A DNA stretch of 64,000 nt from Peterkaempfera bronchialis (GTDB taxonomy: Bacteria; Actinomycetota; Actinomycetes; Streptomycetales; Streptomycetaceae): positions 186,001 through 250,000 of the forward strand of contig NZ_CP031264.1 in assembly GCF_003258605.2 (NCBI RefSeq). The letters run 5' to 3'. The stretch's first letter is position 1. Each line of letters opens with the position of its first letter. A program made the translations under genes and the position numbers. The notes beneath the pieces were generated by a model. That model searched no databases, had not been told where the DNA came from, and saw only the letters and a program-made list of their open reading frames with translations. Below are positions 52,238-60,249 of the stretch, in pieces.

Positions 52238-53810
52238 GGCGGTGTGCTCCGGCTGGGTTGGCGGCGGCCCGCGAGGGGGCGGCCGGGCGCTGGTCGGACT
52301 CGGCGAAGGAGACGGCGATGATCCGCTCCTCGGATATCTCCGGGCCGGTCAGCTCGGCGACGACCTGCCCGGCCCGGAAGACATAGACCCGGTCGCAGTG
52401 CGCCATCTCGGCGTTCTCGCTGGAGTACCAGACGACGCTGCGGCCCTGGGCGGCCTCGGCCCGGATGAGTCCGTACAGATCGGTCTTGGTGTGCACGTCG
52501 ACGCCCCGGAAGGGGTCGTCGAGCAGCACCAGGTCCGCCGCCGAGGCGAAGGCGCGGGCCACGATCACCTTCTGCTGGTTGCCTCCGCTGAGCTCGGTCA
52601 TCGCGGCGTCGGCGCCGCCCCGGATCGCCAGCCGCCCGACCCAGTCCAGGACGACGGCGCGCTCCTCGGCGGTCCGGCGGACCCCGTACCGGGCGAGGGT
52701 GCGCATGCCCGAGACGATGAGGTTCTCCGCGACCGTCCAGAGCGGCAGCACCCCGGAGCGCTGCCGGTCGCCCGGGACGAAGGCCCGGGTGCCGTGGACG
52801 GTGGTGTCCCGGCGCACCGGACGCCAGAGGCGTTCCAGCACCTGCTGCTGGCCCTGTCCGGCCAGCCCGGCCAGGCCCACCACCTCGCCCTTGGCGACGC
52901 GCAGGCTGACGCCGCGCAGGCCGGGGCCGGTGGCGTCGCGCAGTTCGGCGGCCGGGGAGGCGTCGGCTGCGGGCGCGGGGGCGGTCCGCCCGGGTGCGCT
53001 GCGCAGCGCCACCTCGGCGCCCATCAGGCGCAGCACGTCGTCCTCGCCGAGCCCGGCCGCCCGGCGGTCCTCGGCGACGGCGCCGTCGCGCATCACCGCG
53101 ACCCGGTCGGCCACCGAGAGGACCTCGCGGATGCGGTGCGAGATGAGCAGGACCGCGGTGCCCCGGGCGGTGAGGGTGCGGACATAGGCGTACAGGGAGT
53201 GCGCCGCGTCCGGTCCGAGCGACTCGGTCGGCTCGTCGAGGATCAGCAGGTCCAGTGGCTCGGCGAGGCTCGCACGGGTGATCTCGACCATCTGCCGCTG
53301 GGCGAGCGTCAGGTCCTCGACCCGGTCGCGGGGCGAGACGCCGTGGCCGGGGAAGATCTCGTCCAGCCGCCGCCGCACCGCCTCGCCTGCGGCCCGCCGC
53401 CAGCGCGCCCGGGGCAGGCAGCGGCGGGAGGAGAGCCAGATGTTCTCCGCGACGGTGAGGTCGGGGCAGAGCGAGGTCTCCTGGTACGCCATGCGTACGG
53501 TGCGGAAGTCCTGCTCCCGGGGCCGGGCTCCGCCGGGGACCTCGTGTCCCAGCACGGTGACCGCGCCCTGGTCGCACCCCTCCAGACCGGCGAGGACGCG
53601 CATCAGGGTGCTCTTGCCGGCGCCGTTGTGGCCGACCAGGCCGAGCACCTCGCCGGCGCGGACCTCAAGGTCCACTCCGCTGAGGGCGCGGGTCGGGCCG
53701 TAGGTCTTGGTCACGCCGCGGGCGGCGACCACGGTCCGTACGGCGGAGGGGTCTCGGCCCTCCCCCGGCGGGACCGCGAGCGGTCCCGCCGGCAGCTTGT
53801 CGACGTGCAT
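52230..53810 (-). CDS. Sugar ABC transporter ATP-binding protein, two NBDs (RbsA/LsrA-like)
   Basis: 526 residues, two fused nucleotide-binding domains. The first has Walker A GHNGAGKST, a weak signature (LTLAQRQMVEI) and Walker B LLILDEPTESLG. The second has the degenerate Walker A usual for this family (GLAGQGQQQ), a good signature (LSGGNQQKVIVARAF), and Walker B LVLLDDPFRGVD, in which the catalytic Glu is Asp. It powers the two permeases. ATG 53810 is preceded by AGGAGCG, 44 bp after the binding-protein stop. Confidence 0.9.
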   Translation of the reverse strand: MHVDKLPAGPLAVPPGEGRDPSAVRTVVAARGVTKTYGPTRALSGVDLEVRAGEVLGLVGHNGAGKSTLMRVLAGLEGCDQGAVTVLGHEVPGGARPREQDFRTVRMAYQETSLCPDLTVAENIWLSSRRCLPRARWRRAAGEAVRRRLDEIFPGHGVSPRDRVEDLTLAQRQMVEITRASLAEPLDLLILDEPTESLGPDAAHSLYAYVRTLTARGTAVLLISHRIREVLSVADRVAVMRDGAVAEDRRAAGLGEDDVLRLMGAEVALRSAPGRTAPAPAADASPAAELRDATGPGLRGVSLRVAKGEVVGLAGLAGQGQQQVLERLWRPVRRDTTVHGTRAFVPGDRQRSGVLPLWTVAENLIVSGMRTLARYGVRRTAEERAVVLDWVGRLAIRGGADAAMTELSGGNQQKVIVARAFASAADLVLLDDPFRGVDVHTKTDLYGLIRAEAAQGRSVVWYSSENAEMAHCDRVYVFRAGQVVAELTGPEISEERIIAVSFAESDQRPAAPSRAAANPAGAHRHD

Positions 53811-53854
53811 GCCTCGCTCCTGGTGTGGTGGTCCGGCCTGGTGTGGTCGTCCGG

Positions 53855-54979
53855 TCAGCCGGCAGCCGTCGGGACCGGGGGCTGGACCGGGGCGCCGCCG
53901 CTCTTGGCCGCCTCGACCTGCTGCCGGAACAGGTCGCGGGTCCACGGCCAGGCGGCGTACTGGTCGGGCTTGAGGACGGCGGCCCAGGCGTCCCGGTCCT
54001 TCTGCTCCACCAGGACGATGGGCAGGGTCATGTGCTGGGGGACGTCCTTGCCGTCGAGCAGGTCGAGCGCCTCCCAGAGGGCGGCCACCGACTGGCCCGG
54101 GTCGGACATCACGGCGACCGACCCGTTGTCGATCCGGTTGTCCTTCCAGTAGTTCAGGGCGCGGCCGTTGGTCTCGAAGGTGACCGCGGGGACGGGCTTG
54201 CCTGCGGTGGTGAACGCCTGGGCCACGCCGTAGCCGTCGCCGCAGCCGATGACGCCGTCCACCTTCGGCACGCTGGAGAGCACGCCGAGCACGGCCTTCT
54301 GCGCGGTGGCGCCGTCGCACATGCCGGTCACCGTCGCGGCGGTCTTCACGCCCGGGTAGGTGGCGAGGATGTCCTGGGTGGTCTTGTACATCTCGGCCTC
54401 CGGCTGGGAGCCGACGACGCCCCGGCTGACGATGACATTGCCCTTGCCGCCGATGCCGTCGAGCAGCGGCTTGGCGGCGTCGGTGGCCCAGTCGGTGAAG
54501 CTGTTCTGGATCACATGGGCGCAGGGGGCGTCGATCGCGGAGTCGAAGACGACCACCTTGACGCCGGCGGTACACGCCTGCTGGATGACCGGCTTGAGGG
54601 CGGTGGGCGAGGACGGGTCGATGAGCAGCGCGTCGGGCTTCTGCAGCAGCAGGCTCTTGATCTGGGCGATCTGCTCGGTCGCCGAGTTGTCGCCCGGCGC
54701 GTTGACGGCCTTGTACTTGCCGATCAGACCGTCCTGCTGGGCCTGCTTCGCGGCGGCCTCGAACGAGGCGACCATGGTCTGGCGCCATCCGTTGCCGATG
54801 AAGCCGTTGCTCAGGGCGATGAACGGCTTGCCCGCGTTCTTGCCGGACGATCCGGCATCGCCGCCGGCCGCTCCGGCGCCCGCGCCGGAACCGCAGGCCG
54901 AGACCAGTACCGCCACGGCGGCGGCGAGCGTGGCCGCGGTCACAGCGCGACGGCGTCTCGGGGTCGAAGGGATGCGCAT
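53855..54979 (-). CDS. Sugar ABC transporter substrate-binding lipoprotein (ribose/YtfQ type)
   Basis: 374 residues. Lipoprotein signal ends LVSACGSG. Periplasmic-binding fold type I with FIALSNGFIGNGWRQTMVASFEAAAKQAQQDG, KPDALLIDPSSPTALKPVIQQACTAGVKVVVFDSAID and GVIGCGDGYGVAQAFTTAGKPVPAVTFETNG. The pattern is closer to the YtfQ/ribose-binding group than to LsrB, whose AI-2-binding residues are not evident. It is the first gene of the operon and has AGGAGG upstream; the operator at 55016-55041 lies ~40 bp before it. Confidence 0.88.
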   Translation of the reverse strand: MRIPSTPRRRRAVTAATLAAAVAVLVSACGSGAGAGAAGGDAGSSGKNAGKPFIALSNGFIGNGWRQTMVASFEAAAKQAQQDGLIGKYKAVNAPGDNSATEQIAQIKSLLLQKPDALLIDPSSPTALKPVIQQACTAGVKVVVFDSAIDAPCAHVIQNSFTDWATDAAKPLLDGIGGKGNVIVSRGVVGSQPEAEMYKTTQDILATYPGVKTAATVTGMCDGATAQKAVLGVLSSVPKVDGVIGCGDGYGVAQAFTTAGKPVPAVTFETNGRALNYWKDNRIDNGSVAVMSDPGQSVAALWEALDLLDGKDVPQHMTLPIVLVEQKDRDAWAAVLKPDQYAAWPWTRDLFRQQVEAAKSGGAPVQPPVPTAAG

Positions 54980-55015
54980 GATGCCTCCTGGGAAGCGAGC
55001 CGCTGGGATTGAGTA

Positions 55016-55041
55016 GTCATTACAGACCTGTAATGACAGGT
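55016..55041. promoter_or_regulatory. GntR operator 1 (sugar operon side)
   Basis: A 10-bp arm GTCATTACAG faces its exact complement across two bases (55016-55037), and an overlapping ACCTGT-N4-ACAGGT repeat extends to 55041. It contains CTGTAATGACAG (55028-55039), which recurs with one change at 55134-55145. It lies 37-62 bp upstream of the binding-protein start. Confidence 0.68.
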
Positions 55042-55133
55042 TCACCAGAGGGCCAGTCGGAATGTGTCCGAGGTCACACTCTCGGCGTTTTGGCCAGGGC
55101 ATCACCGGGAAGGGCAACCTGGCCGTAATGGTC

Positions 55134-55145
55134 CTGTCATGACAG
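55134..55145. promoter_or_regulatory. GntR operator 2 (regulator side)
   Basis: CTGTCATGACAG, a perfect 12-bp palindrome differing by one base from the core of operator 1, lies 95 bp upstream of the HutC-type regulator. The shared CTGTMATGACAG box is the predicted binding site. Confidence 0.62.
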
Positions 55146-55239
55146 CCCCTTGGGCGTGGCATGATCGGGGGGACAGCTTCAGAGGGTCGGAGCCGTACTG
55201 CCGCAGAGCCGTACTACCGCCGAGGGGAATGGTCAGACG

Positions 55240-55977
55240 ATGGCGCATGAGCGGTTGAGCCGCGATGCCAGCGAGCCGCTGTGGATGCAGCTGATGACGG
55301 CGCTGCGCACCCAGATCGAGGGCGGCCTACTCGCCGCGGACCAGCCCCTGCCCTCCGAGGCGGAGCTGACCGACCTCTACGGCGTCTCCCGGACCGTGGT
55401 GCGGGAGGCGCTGCGCGAGCTGGTGCAGCAGCGGCTGATCTACAAGGTCAAGGGGCGCGGCGCCTTTGTGGCCCCCCGCAAGACCGAGCTGCGGTTCGTC
55501 GGCTCCGTCTCCGGCTCCGCCGACGACCTGCGCGAGTCGGGACGCCGGGTCACCACCCAGACCCTCCGTCAGGAGCTGGCCGAGGCCGATGAGCGGGAGG
55601 CCGCGCTGCTGCGCATCCCCACCGGGGAGCAGGTGGTGAGGATGCGCCGGCTGCGGCGGGTGGACGGCCAGCCCTGGCTGCTGGTGGACACCGCCCTGCC
55701 CGCCCGGCTGGTCCCCGGCCTGGAGAAGGCCGTCCTGGAGAACCAGTCGCTCTACGACGTGCTGCGCCGCCGCTATGGACTCGAACCCGACGGCGCCGAC
55801 CGCTGGATCGAGGCCGTCTTCCCCGACGAGCAGGACGCCGCCGTCCTGGAGGTCACCACCTCCACACCGCTGCTCGGCATCGAGTCCGTGTCCTGGCTGC
55901 CCGACAGGACCCGCTTCGAGGCGTACCACGCGCTCCACCGCAGCGACCAGACCCGCTTCTACGTCGGCATCCGCTGA
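55240..55977 (+). CDS. HutC-subfamily GntR regulator (UTRA domain) of the sugar operon
   Basis: 245 residues. Winged helix ~10-75 (PLWMQLMTALRTQIEGGLLAADQPLPSEAELTDLYGVSRTVVREALRELVQQRLI, KGRGAFVAP), then a UTRA effector domain (~95-240: VVRMRRLRRVDGQPWLLVDTALPARLVPGLEK, SLYDVLRRRYGLEPDGADRWIEAVF). It is divergent from the ABC/kinase operon and flanked by two matching CTGTMATGACAG boxes. UTRA ligands are often phosphosugars, so an intermediate made by the kinase may be the inducer. Confidence 0.9.
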   Translation: MAHERLSRDASEPLWMQLMTALRTQIEGGLLAADQPLPSEAELTDLYGVSRTVVREALRELVQQRLIYKVKGRGAFVAPRKTELRFVGSVSGSADDLRESGRRVTTQTLRQELAEADEREAALLRIPTGEQVVRMRRLRRVDGQPWLLVDTALPARLVPGLEKAVLENQSLYDVLRRRYGLEPDGADRWIEAVFPDEQDAAVLEVTTSTPLLGIESVSWLPDRTRFEAYHALHRSDQTRFYVGIR

Positions 55978-56161
55978 CGGAGAGTGACCGCAACGACTTA
56001 CATCCGGCACGCAAAAACTTAAGATGCTCGATGCAGATCGTCGGCAAGGCTGCGGAAATACCACGCAGGGACCTTGTGGGGCGGAGTGCGGTGGTCCTAA
56101 TGTCACCTCACCCTCACCACGTCCGCTCCCCTGTGCGCCTGCCGAGAGAATCGAGCATCCG

Positions 56162-58237
56162 ATGCCACGGCCCATCACCGGAACCGGAACCGGTACGAGA
56201 CGGTCCAGAGGACCGCTGCGAAGAGTCGCGACGGCGGTCGCGACGGCGGCCACCGTCGCCCTCGGCCTCCTGCCCGGCGGCACGGCCCTTGCCACCACCG
56301 GCGCGAAGGGAGGAGCGTCGGCAACCCCCGTGGTGACGCGCGCCGCGCTCGCCCCGTCACTCGTCGCGGGCCGTGGCGCCTCCCTCGGCATGGCCGAGCA
56401 GGAGGCGGAGAACGCCGCGACCAACGGGACGGTCATCGGCCCGGACCGCACCGCGTACACCCTGCCGGCCGAGGCGTCCGGCCGTAAGGCGGTCAGGCTG
56501 ACGCCCGGTCAGTACGTCGAGTTCACGCTGCCGAGCACGGCCAATGCGATCACCGTGCGGTACAGCATCCCGGACGCCCCCCACGGCGGCGGCATCACCG
56601 CGCCACTCGACGTCACGGTGAACGGCGCGAACCGCTCCACCATGACCCTCACCTCGCAGTACGCCTGGCTCTACAACCAGTACCCGTTCTCCAACGACCC
56701 GGGCGCCGGCCTGCTGCACCCCGACTGGTGGATCACCGAGTGCTCCTGCGTGCCCGCCGCCACCACACCGGCTCCGGCGGTCCCCACGCCGTTCCGCCCC
56801 AACCACTTCTACGACGAGCAGCGCCTGCTGCTCGGCCGGACGTACCACGCGGGTGACAAGGTGCGGCTCACGGTGCCCGCCGGGAGCAGGGCCGCGTCGA
56901 CCGTCATCGACCTGCTGGACTCGGAGTTGGTCGGCGCACCGCATATCGACGTCGTCGCGGCCAATGTGCTGGCGTTCGGCGCCGACCCCTCCGGTCGGCG
57001 CGACTCCGCCGACGCGTTCGACAAGGCCATCGCCTTTGCCAAGCGCGCCCGCCTCAAGGTCTACATCCCGGCCGGCACCTACCAGGTCAACCGCCACATC
57101 ATCGTCGACCAGGTGACGATCGAGGGCGCCGGCAGCTGGTACACGGTCATCAAGGGCCACCAGGTGGACCTCCGCTCCCCCGCCCCCGACGGCTCGGTGC
57201 ACACCGGCGTCGGCTTCTACGGCAAGGACGCCTCGGCCGGCGGCAGCAGCGATGTCCACCTGTCCGGCTTCGCGATCGAGGGCGACGTCCGCGAGCGCAT
57301 CGACACCGACCAGGTGAACGGCATCGGCGGCGCGATGAGCGACTCGACCATCGACGGCCTCTACATCCACCACACCAAGGTGGGCATGTGGTTCGACGGG
57401 CCGATGACCAATCTGAAGATCACCGACAATGTCATCACCGACCAGATCGCCGACGGCATCAACTTCCACACCGGCGTCACCCGCTCGGTGGTGTCGAACA
57501 ACTTCCTCCGCAACACGGGTGACGACGCCCTCGCCATGTGGTCCGAGAAGACCGGGAACGCCCGCAACACCTTCGACCACAACACCGTGCAGACGCCGGT
57601 GCTCGCCAATGGCATCGCCCTCTACGGCGGCACGGACAACACGGTCTCCAACAACCTCGTCGCCGATCCGATCCGGGAGGGCAGCGGCATCCAGGTCGGG
57701 TCCCGCTTCGGCGCCGAGGCGTTCACCGGGCACCTGTGGATCACCGGCAACACCACGGTCCGGGCCGGCACCTATGAGATGAACTGGAACATCGGCCTGG
57801 GAGCCATCTGGTTCTACGCGCTGGAGAAGGACATCGACGCGGACATCCAGGTGGTCGGGGACACCTTCCTCGACAACACCTACAACGCCGTCATGCTGGT
57901 CGCCGACTTCCCGGTGAAGGACCTGTACTCGATCACCAATGTCCACTTCAAGGACATCAGGGTCGATGGCACGGGCACCTCGGTGGTCAGCGCCCGGGCG
58001 GCCGGCTCCGCCTCCTTCGAGAACGTGGACGCCCGCCATGTCGGCGCGGTCGGCGTCAACAACTGCGGGTCGTTCAACTTCACCCCGGCCGGCTCGGAGT
58101 TCTCCCTGATCGACCTCGGCGGCAACGACGGCGGCGGCACCACCGGCGCCTGGCTCGCCCCCTGGGAGCTGCCGAACACCATCACCTGCGACGACCGCCC
58201 GCCGGTCGTCACGCCCCCGGCACCGTCCCCGTGGTGA
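56162..58237 (+). CDS. Secreted right-handed beta-helix protein with N-terminal CBM-like domain (GH87/mycodextranase-like)
   Basis: 691 residues. Signal peptide ~1-42 (VALGLLPGGTALA), a CBM35/6-like domain at ~75-260 (MAEQEAENAATNGTVIGPDR, VRLTPGQYVEFTLPSTANAITVRYSIPDAPHG), then a pectate-lyase-3-type beta-helix from ~260 to 640 (VVAANVLAFGADPSGRRDSADAFDKAI, IYIHHTKVGMWFDG-like coils, FLRNTGDDALAMWSE with an Asp-Asp pair). This layout matches actinobacterial alpha-1,3-glucanase/mycodextranase (GH87)-type proteins; other beta-helix lyases remain possible. It follows the GntR gene but has its own 184-bp upstream region. The C-terminus is a short Pro-rich tail. Confidence 0.78.
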   Translation: MPRPITGTGTGTRRSRGPLRRVATAVATAATVALGLLPGGTALATTGAKGGASATPVVTRAALAPSLVAGRGASLGMAEQEAENAATNGTVIGPDRTAYTLPAEASGRKAVRLTPGQYVEFTLPSTANAITVRYSIPDAPHGGGITAPLDVTVNGANRSTMTLTSQYAWLYNQYPFSNDPGAGLLHPDWWITECSCVPAATTPAPAVPTPFRPNHFYDEQRLLLGRTYHAGDKVRLTVPAGSRAASTVIDLLDSELVGAPHIDVVAANVLAFGADPSGRRDSADAFDKAIAFAKRARLKVYIPAGTYQVNRHIIVDQVTIEGAGSWYTVIKGHQVDLRSPAPDGSVHTGVGFYGKDASAGGSSDVHLSGFAIEGDVRERIDTDQVNGIGGAMSDSTIDGLYIHHTKVGMWFDGPMTNLKITDNVITDQIADGINFHTGVTRSVVSNNFLRNTGDDALAMWSEKTGNARNTFDHNTVQTPVLANGIALYGGTDNTVSNNLVADPIREGSGIQVGSRFGAEAFTGHLWITGNTTVRAGTYEMNWNIGLGAIWFYALEKDIDADIQVVGDTFLDNTYNAVMLVADFPVKDLYSITNVHFKDIRVDGTGTSVVSARAAGSASFENVDARHVGAVGVNNCGSFNFTPAGSEFSLIDLGGNDGGGTTGAWLAPWELPNTITCDDRPPVVTPPAPSPW

Positions 58238-58297
58238 TCCCGCGCCGGGCGCGCGCTCTCCTGGAGCGGGCTGCCCTCAGCGGGTGACCAGGCCACC

Positions 58298-58334
58298 GGA
58301 GAGTGCCTCTGCCCGACGGGCGGAGGCACTCTCC
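58298..58334. terminator. Bidirectional hairpin terminator before pstB
   Basis: GGAGAGTGCCTC (58298-58309) pairs with 58323-58334; GCCC/GGGC continues the stem to a 3-base loop. It separates the convergent beta-helix and PstB genes and ends three bases before the PstB stop. Confidence 0.78.
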
Positions 58335-58337
58335 CTG

Positions 58338-59207
58338 TCAGCCGAAGCGCCCGTTGACATAGTCGGCGGTCCGCTGGTCCTGGGGCCGGTTGAACACCGC
58401 CTCGGTCGGCCCGTGCTCCACGATGACGCCGGGGGTGCCCTGCTCGGCGAGGAAGAAGGCGCAGCGGTCGGAGACCCGGGCGGCCTGCTGCATATTGTGG
58501 GTGACGATGACGACGGTCACCTCGCCGGCGAGTTCCTGGATGGTCTCCTCGACCCGGCGGGTGGAGGTGGGGTCGAGGGCGGAGCAGGGCTCGTCCATCA
58601 GCAGCACACGGGGGCGTACGGCCAGGGAGCGCGCGATGCAGAGCCGCTGCTGCTGGCCGCCGGAGAGCGCGCCGCCGGGCTGCCGCAGCCGGTCGCGGAC
58701 CTCCTTCCACAGCCCGGCCCGGGTCAGGCACTCCTCGACCAGGCGGTCCTTGGTGGAGCGGGAGGCACGGACGCCGGTGAGCTTCAGCCCGGCGACGACA
58801 TTGTCGTAGATGGACATCGCGGGAAAGGGGTTGGGCTTCTGGAAGACCATGCCGATGTCGCGGCGGGCCTCGGTGAGCCTGCGCCCGGGGGCGTAGACGT
58901 CCTCGCCGTCCAGCAGCACCTCACCGGCCAGGGCGGCGCCGGGGATCAGCTCGTGCATCCGGTTGAGGGTGCGCAGAAAGGTGGACTTGCCGCAGCCGGA
59001 GGGACCGATCAGGGCGGTGACCCGCCCGGCGGGCATGGTGAGCGAGACCCGGTCGAGGACCTTGCGGCTGCCGAACCAGGCCGAGACGGCGCTGGCCTCC
59101 AGCTCGGCGGGGCCGGTCCCCGGCAGGAGGGGTCCGGCCGGGACGGCGGGGAGTACGGCGGTGGTCTCGGCCGCGGTCTGGATCACGGTGTCGGTCACGG
59201 TGGGCAC
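58338..59207 (-). CDS. pstB: Phosphate ABC transporter ATP-binding protein (PstB-like)
   Basis: 289 residues with the PstB pattern: [21 protein letters not shown], Walker [42 protein letters not shown], signature [16 protein letters not shown], Walker [16 protein letters not shown], and [15 protein letters not shown]. It has a ~35-residue N-terminal extension (Pro/Ala-rich) not found in E. coli PstB. A start at GTG 59198 would suit the AGAGGTG site better than 59207. PstC/PstA are not adjacent in the window and may lie upstream beyond 64000. Confidence 0.88.
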   Translation of the reverse strand: MPTVTDTVIQTAAETTAVLPAVPAGPLLPGTGPAELEASAVSAWFGSRKVLDRVSLTMPAGRVTALIGPSGCGKSTFLRTLNRMHELIPGAALAGEVLLDGEDVYAPGRRLTEARRDIGMVFQKPNPFPAMSIYDNVVAGLKLTGVRASRSTKDRLVEECLTRAGLWKEVRDRLRQPGGALSGGQQQRLCIARSLAVRPRVLLMDEPCSALDPTSTRRVEETIQELAGEVTVVIVTHNMQQAARVSDRCAFFLAEQGTPGVIVEHGPTEAVFNRPQDQRTADYVNGRFG

Positions 59208-59225
59208 CTCTGGTGTGCGGAGTGG

Positions 59226-60155
59226 TCAGAGCAGGTTGGGCAGCAGGCGGGTGACCTGGTCGGCCACCGGGAAGCCGACGGCCGCCGTGACCGGGAGGAA
59301 GACGATCCAGGTCTGCCGGCGGCCCCAGCGGTGCCAGGCCCAGACCGCCGCCACCGAGGCGGCGGCCAGTGCCTGGATCCAGAGCACCAGCTGCCCGAGC
59401 GAGCCGGTGGAGCCGGACATGGGCTGCTCGTCGGCGGGGATCGAGCCGGGCCGGATGGCGGCGGGCGGGGTGTCCGCGGTCCGGGACACCAGGTCGGCGT
59501 CGATCCGCAGGACGCCCTCGGGCAGGTACGGGGTGCCGTGCGCGGTGACCAGCACCAGCCGCCCACGGCCGGCGGCCGGCGCGGGCGGGGAGGGGTCGCC
59601 GGCCCTGCGGAGCCCGAGCACCCGGTACTCGTGGCGGCCCTGGCCGGTGGTCAGCACCAGCCGGTCACCGGGGGCGAGCCGGGCCAGGCCGCCGAACGGG
59701 CCGCCGTACGCCGCCTGGCGTCCCATCAGCACGCTGGTGCCGACCTGGCCGGGCAGCGGGGTGTCACGGCGGTGCCCGGGGCCCCGGGTCAGCACATCGG
59801 AGGTGGTGCCCTCGAAGACGACCTGGCGCAGTCCGAGGGCGGGGATCTGGAGCAGGGCCACGGGGGTCCCGGGGGCGAGCAGCCGCCCCTGCGGGTCGGT
59901 CTGGGCGACGGGCGCGGTGCCCTCGGCGAGGTCGGCCCGCAGCCGGTCGTACCCGGTCTGCTGGGCGGAGCGGTGCTCCAGACCGCTGAGCAGCACCAGG
60001 TGGGCGGTGAGGCCGAGCAGCAGCACGGCGAGGCCGAGCAGCGCGCCTCGGGCGAGGTACCGGGCGGCGGTGCGCGGCGGTCGCGCGGCAGGCGGCACCG
60101 GCGGGGTGGCGGGGGCCTGCGCCGGGTGCGGCGGGGTCTGTACGGCGACCGTCAC
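59226..60155 (-). CDS. Sortase-like protein lacking catalytic His and Cys (class E/F-like)
   Basis: 309 residues. N-terminal Pro/Ala-rich segment, one span (~37-57), a sortase barrel (~95-225) and a second membrane region at the C-terminus (~250-309). The sortase layout is recognisable: IPALGLRQVVFEGTTSDVLTRGPGH, then PLPGQVGTSVLMGRQAAYGGPFGGLARLAPGD where active enzymes have A-G-H-R, and RLVLVTAHGTPYLPEGVLRI where they have T-C. So Arg146 replaces the catalytic His and Ala205 the catalytic Cys: transpeptidation is not expected. It starts at GTG 60155 with AGGAGG upstream, between PstS-like and PstB genes, so it may be a structural part of this transport system. Confidence 0.8.
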   Translation of the reverse strand: MTVAVQTPPHPAQAPATPPVPPAARPPRTAARYLARGALLGLAVLLLGLTAHLVLLSGLEHRSAQQTGYDRLRADLAEGTAPVAQTDPQGRLLAPGTPVALLQIPALGLRQVVFEGTTSDVLTRGPGHRRDTPLPGQVGTSVLMGRQAAYGGPFGGLARLAPGDRLVLTTGQGRHEYRVLGLRRAGDPSPPAPAAGRGRLVLVTAHGTPYLPEGVLRIDADLVSRTADTPPAAIRPGSIPADEQPMSGSTGSLGQLVLWIQALAAASVAAVWAWHRWGRRQTWIVFLPVTAAVGFPVADQVTRLLPNLL

Positions 60156-60203
60156 AGCGGCCGGCCTCCTCTTCGGTACGGGCGGGTGCGAGGGTGCGGG
60201 CGC

Positions 60204-60234
60204 CCGGCCGCCACGGGGATGCCGTGGCGGCCGG
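60204..60234 (-). terminator. Hairpin between PstS-like and sortase-like genes
   Basis: CCGGCCGCCACGG (60204-60216) and its exact complement (60222-60234) form a 13-bp stem with a 5-base loop, 15 bases past the PstS-like stop on the reverse strand. It could end or stabilise the highly expressed binding-protein message ahead of the two distal genes. Confidence 0.62.
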
Positions 60235-60249
60235 GGCCCGCAGAGGCGG

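Noticed and set aside
46097-54979. Calling the cluster a true lsr (AI-2) operon
   Set aside because: Only the LsrF-type enzyme is close to its namesake; LsrG and LsrR are missing, the binding protein does not show LsrB features, and a GlpD-like dehydrogenase is added. Kept as an alternative, not as the annotation.
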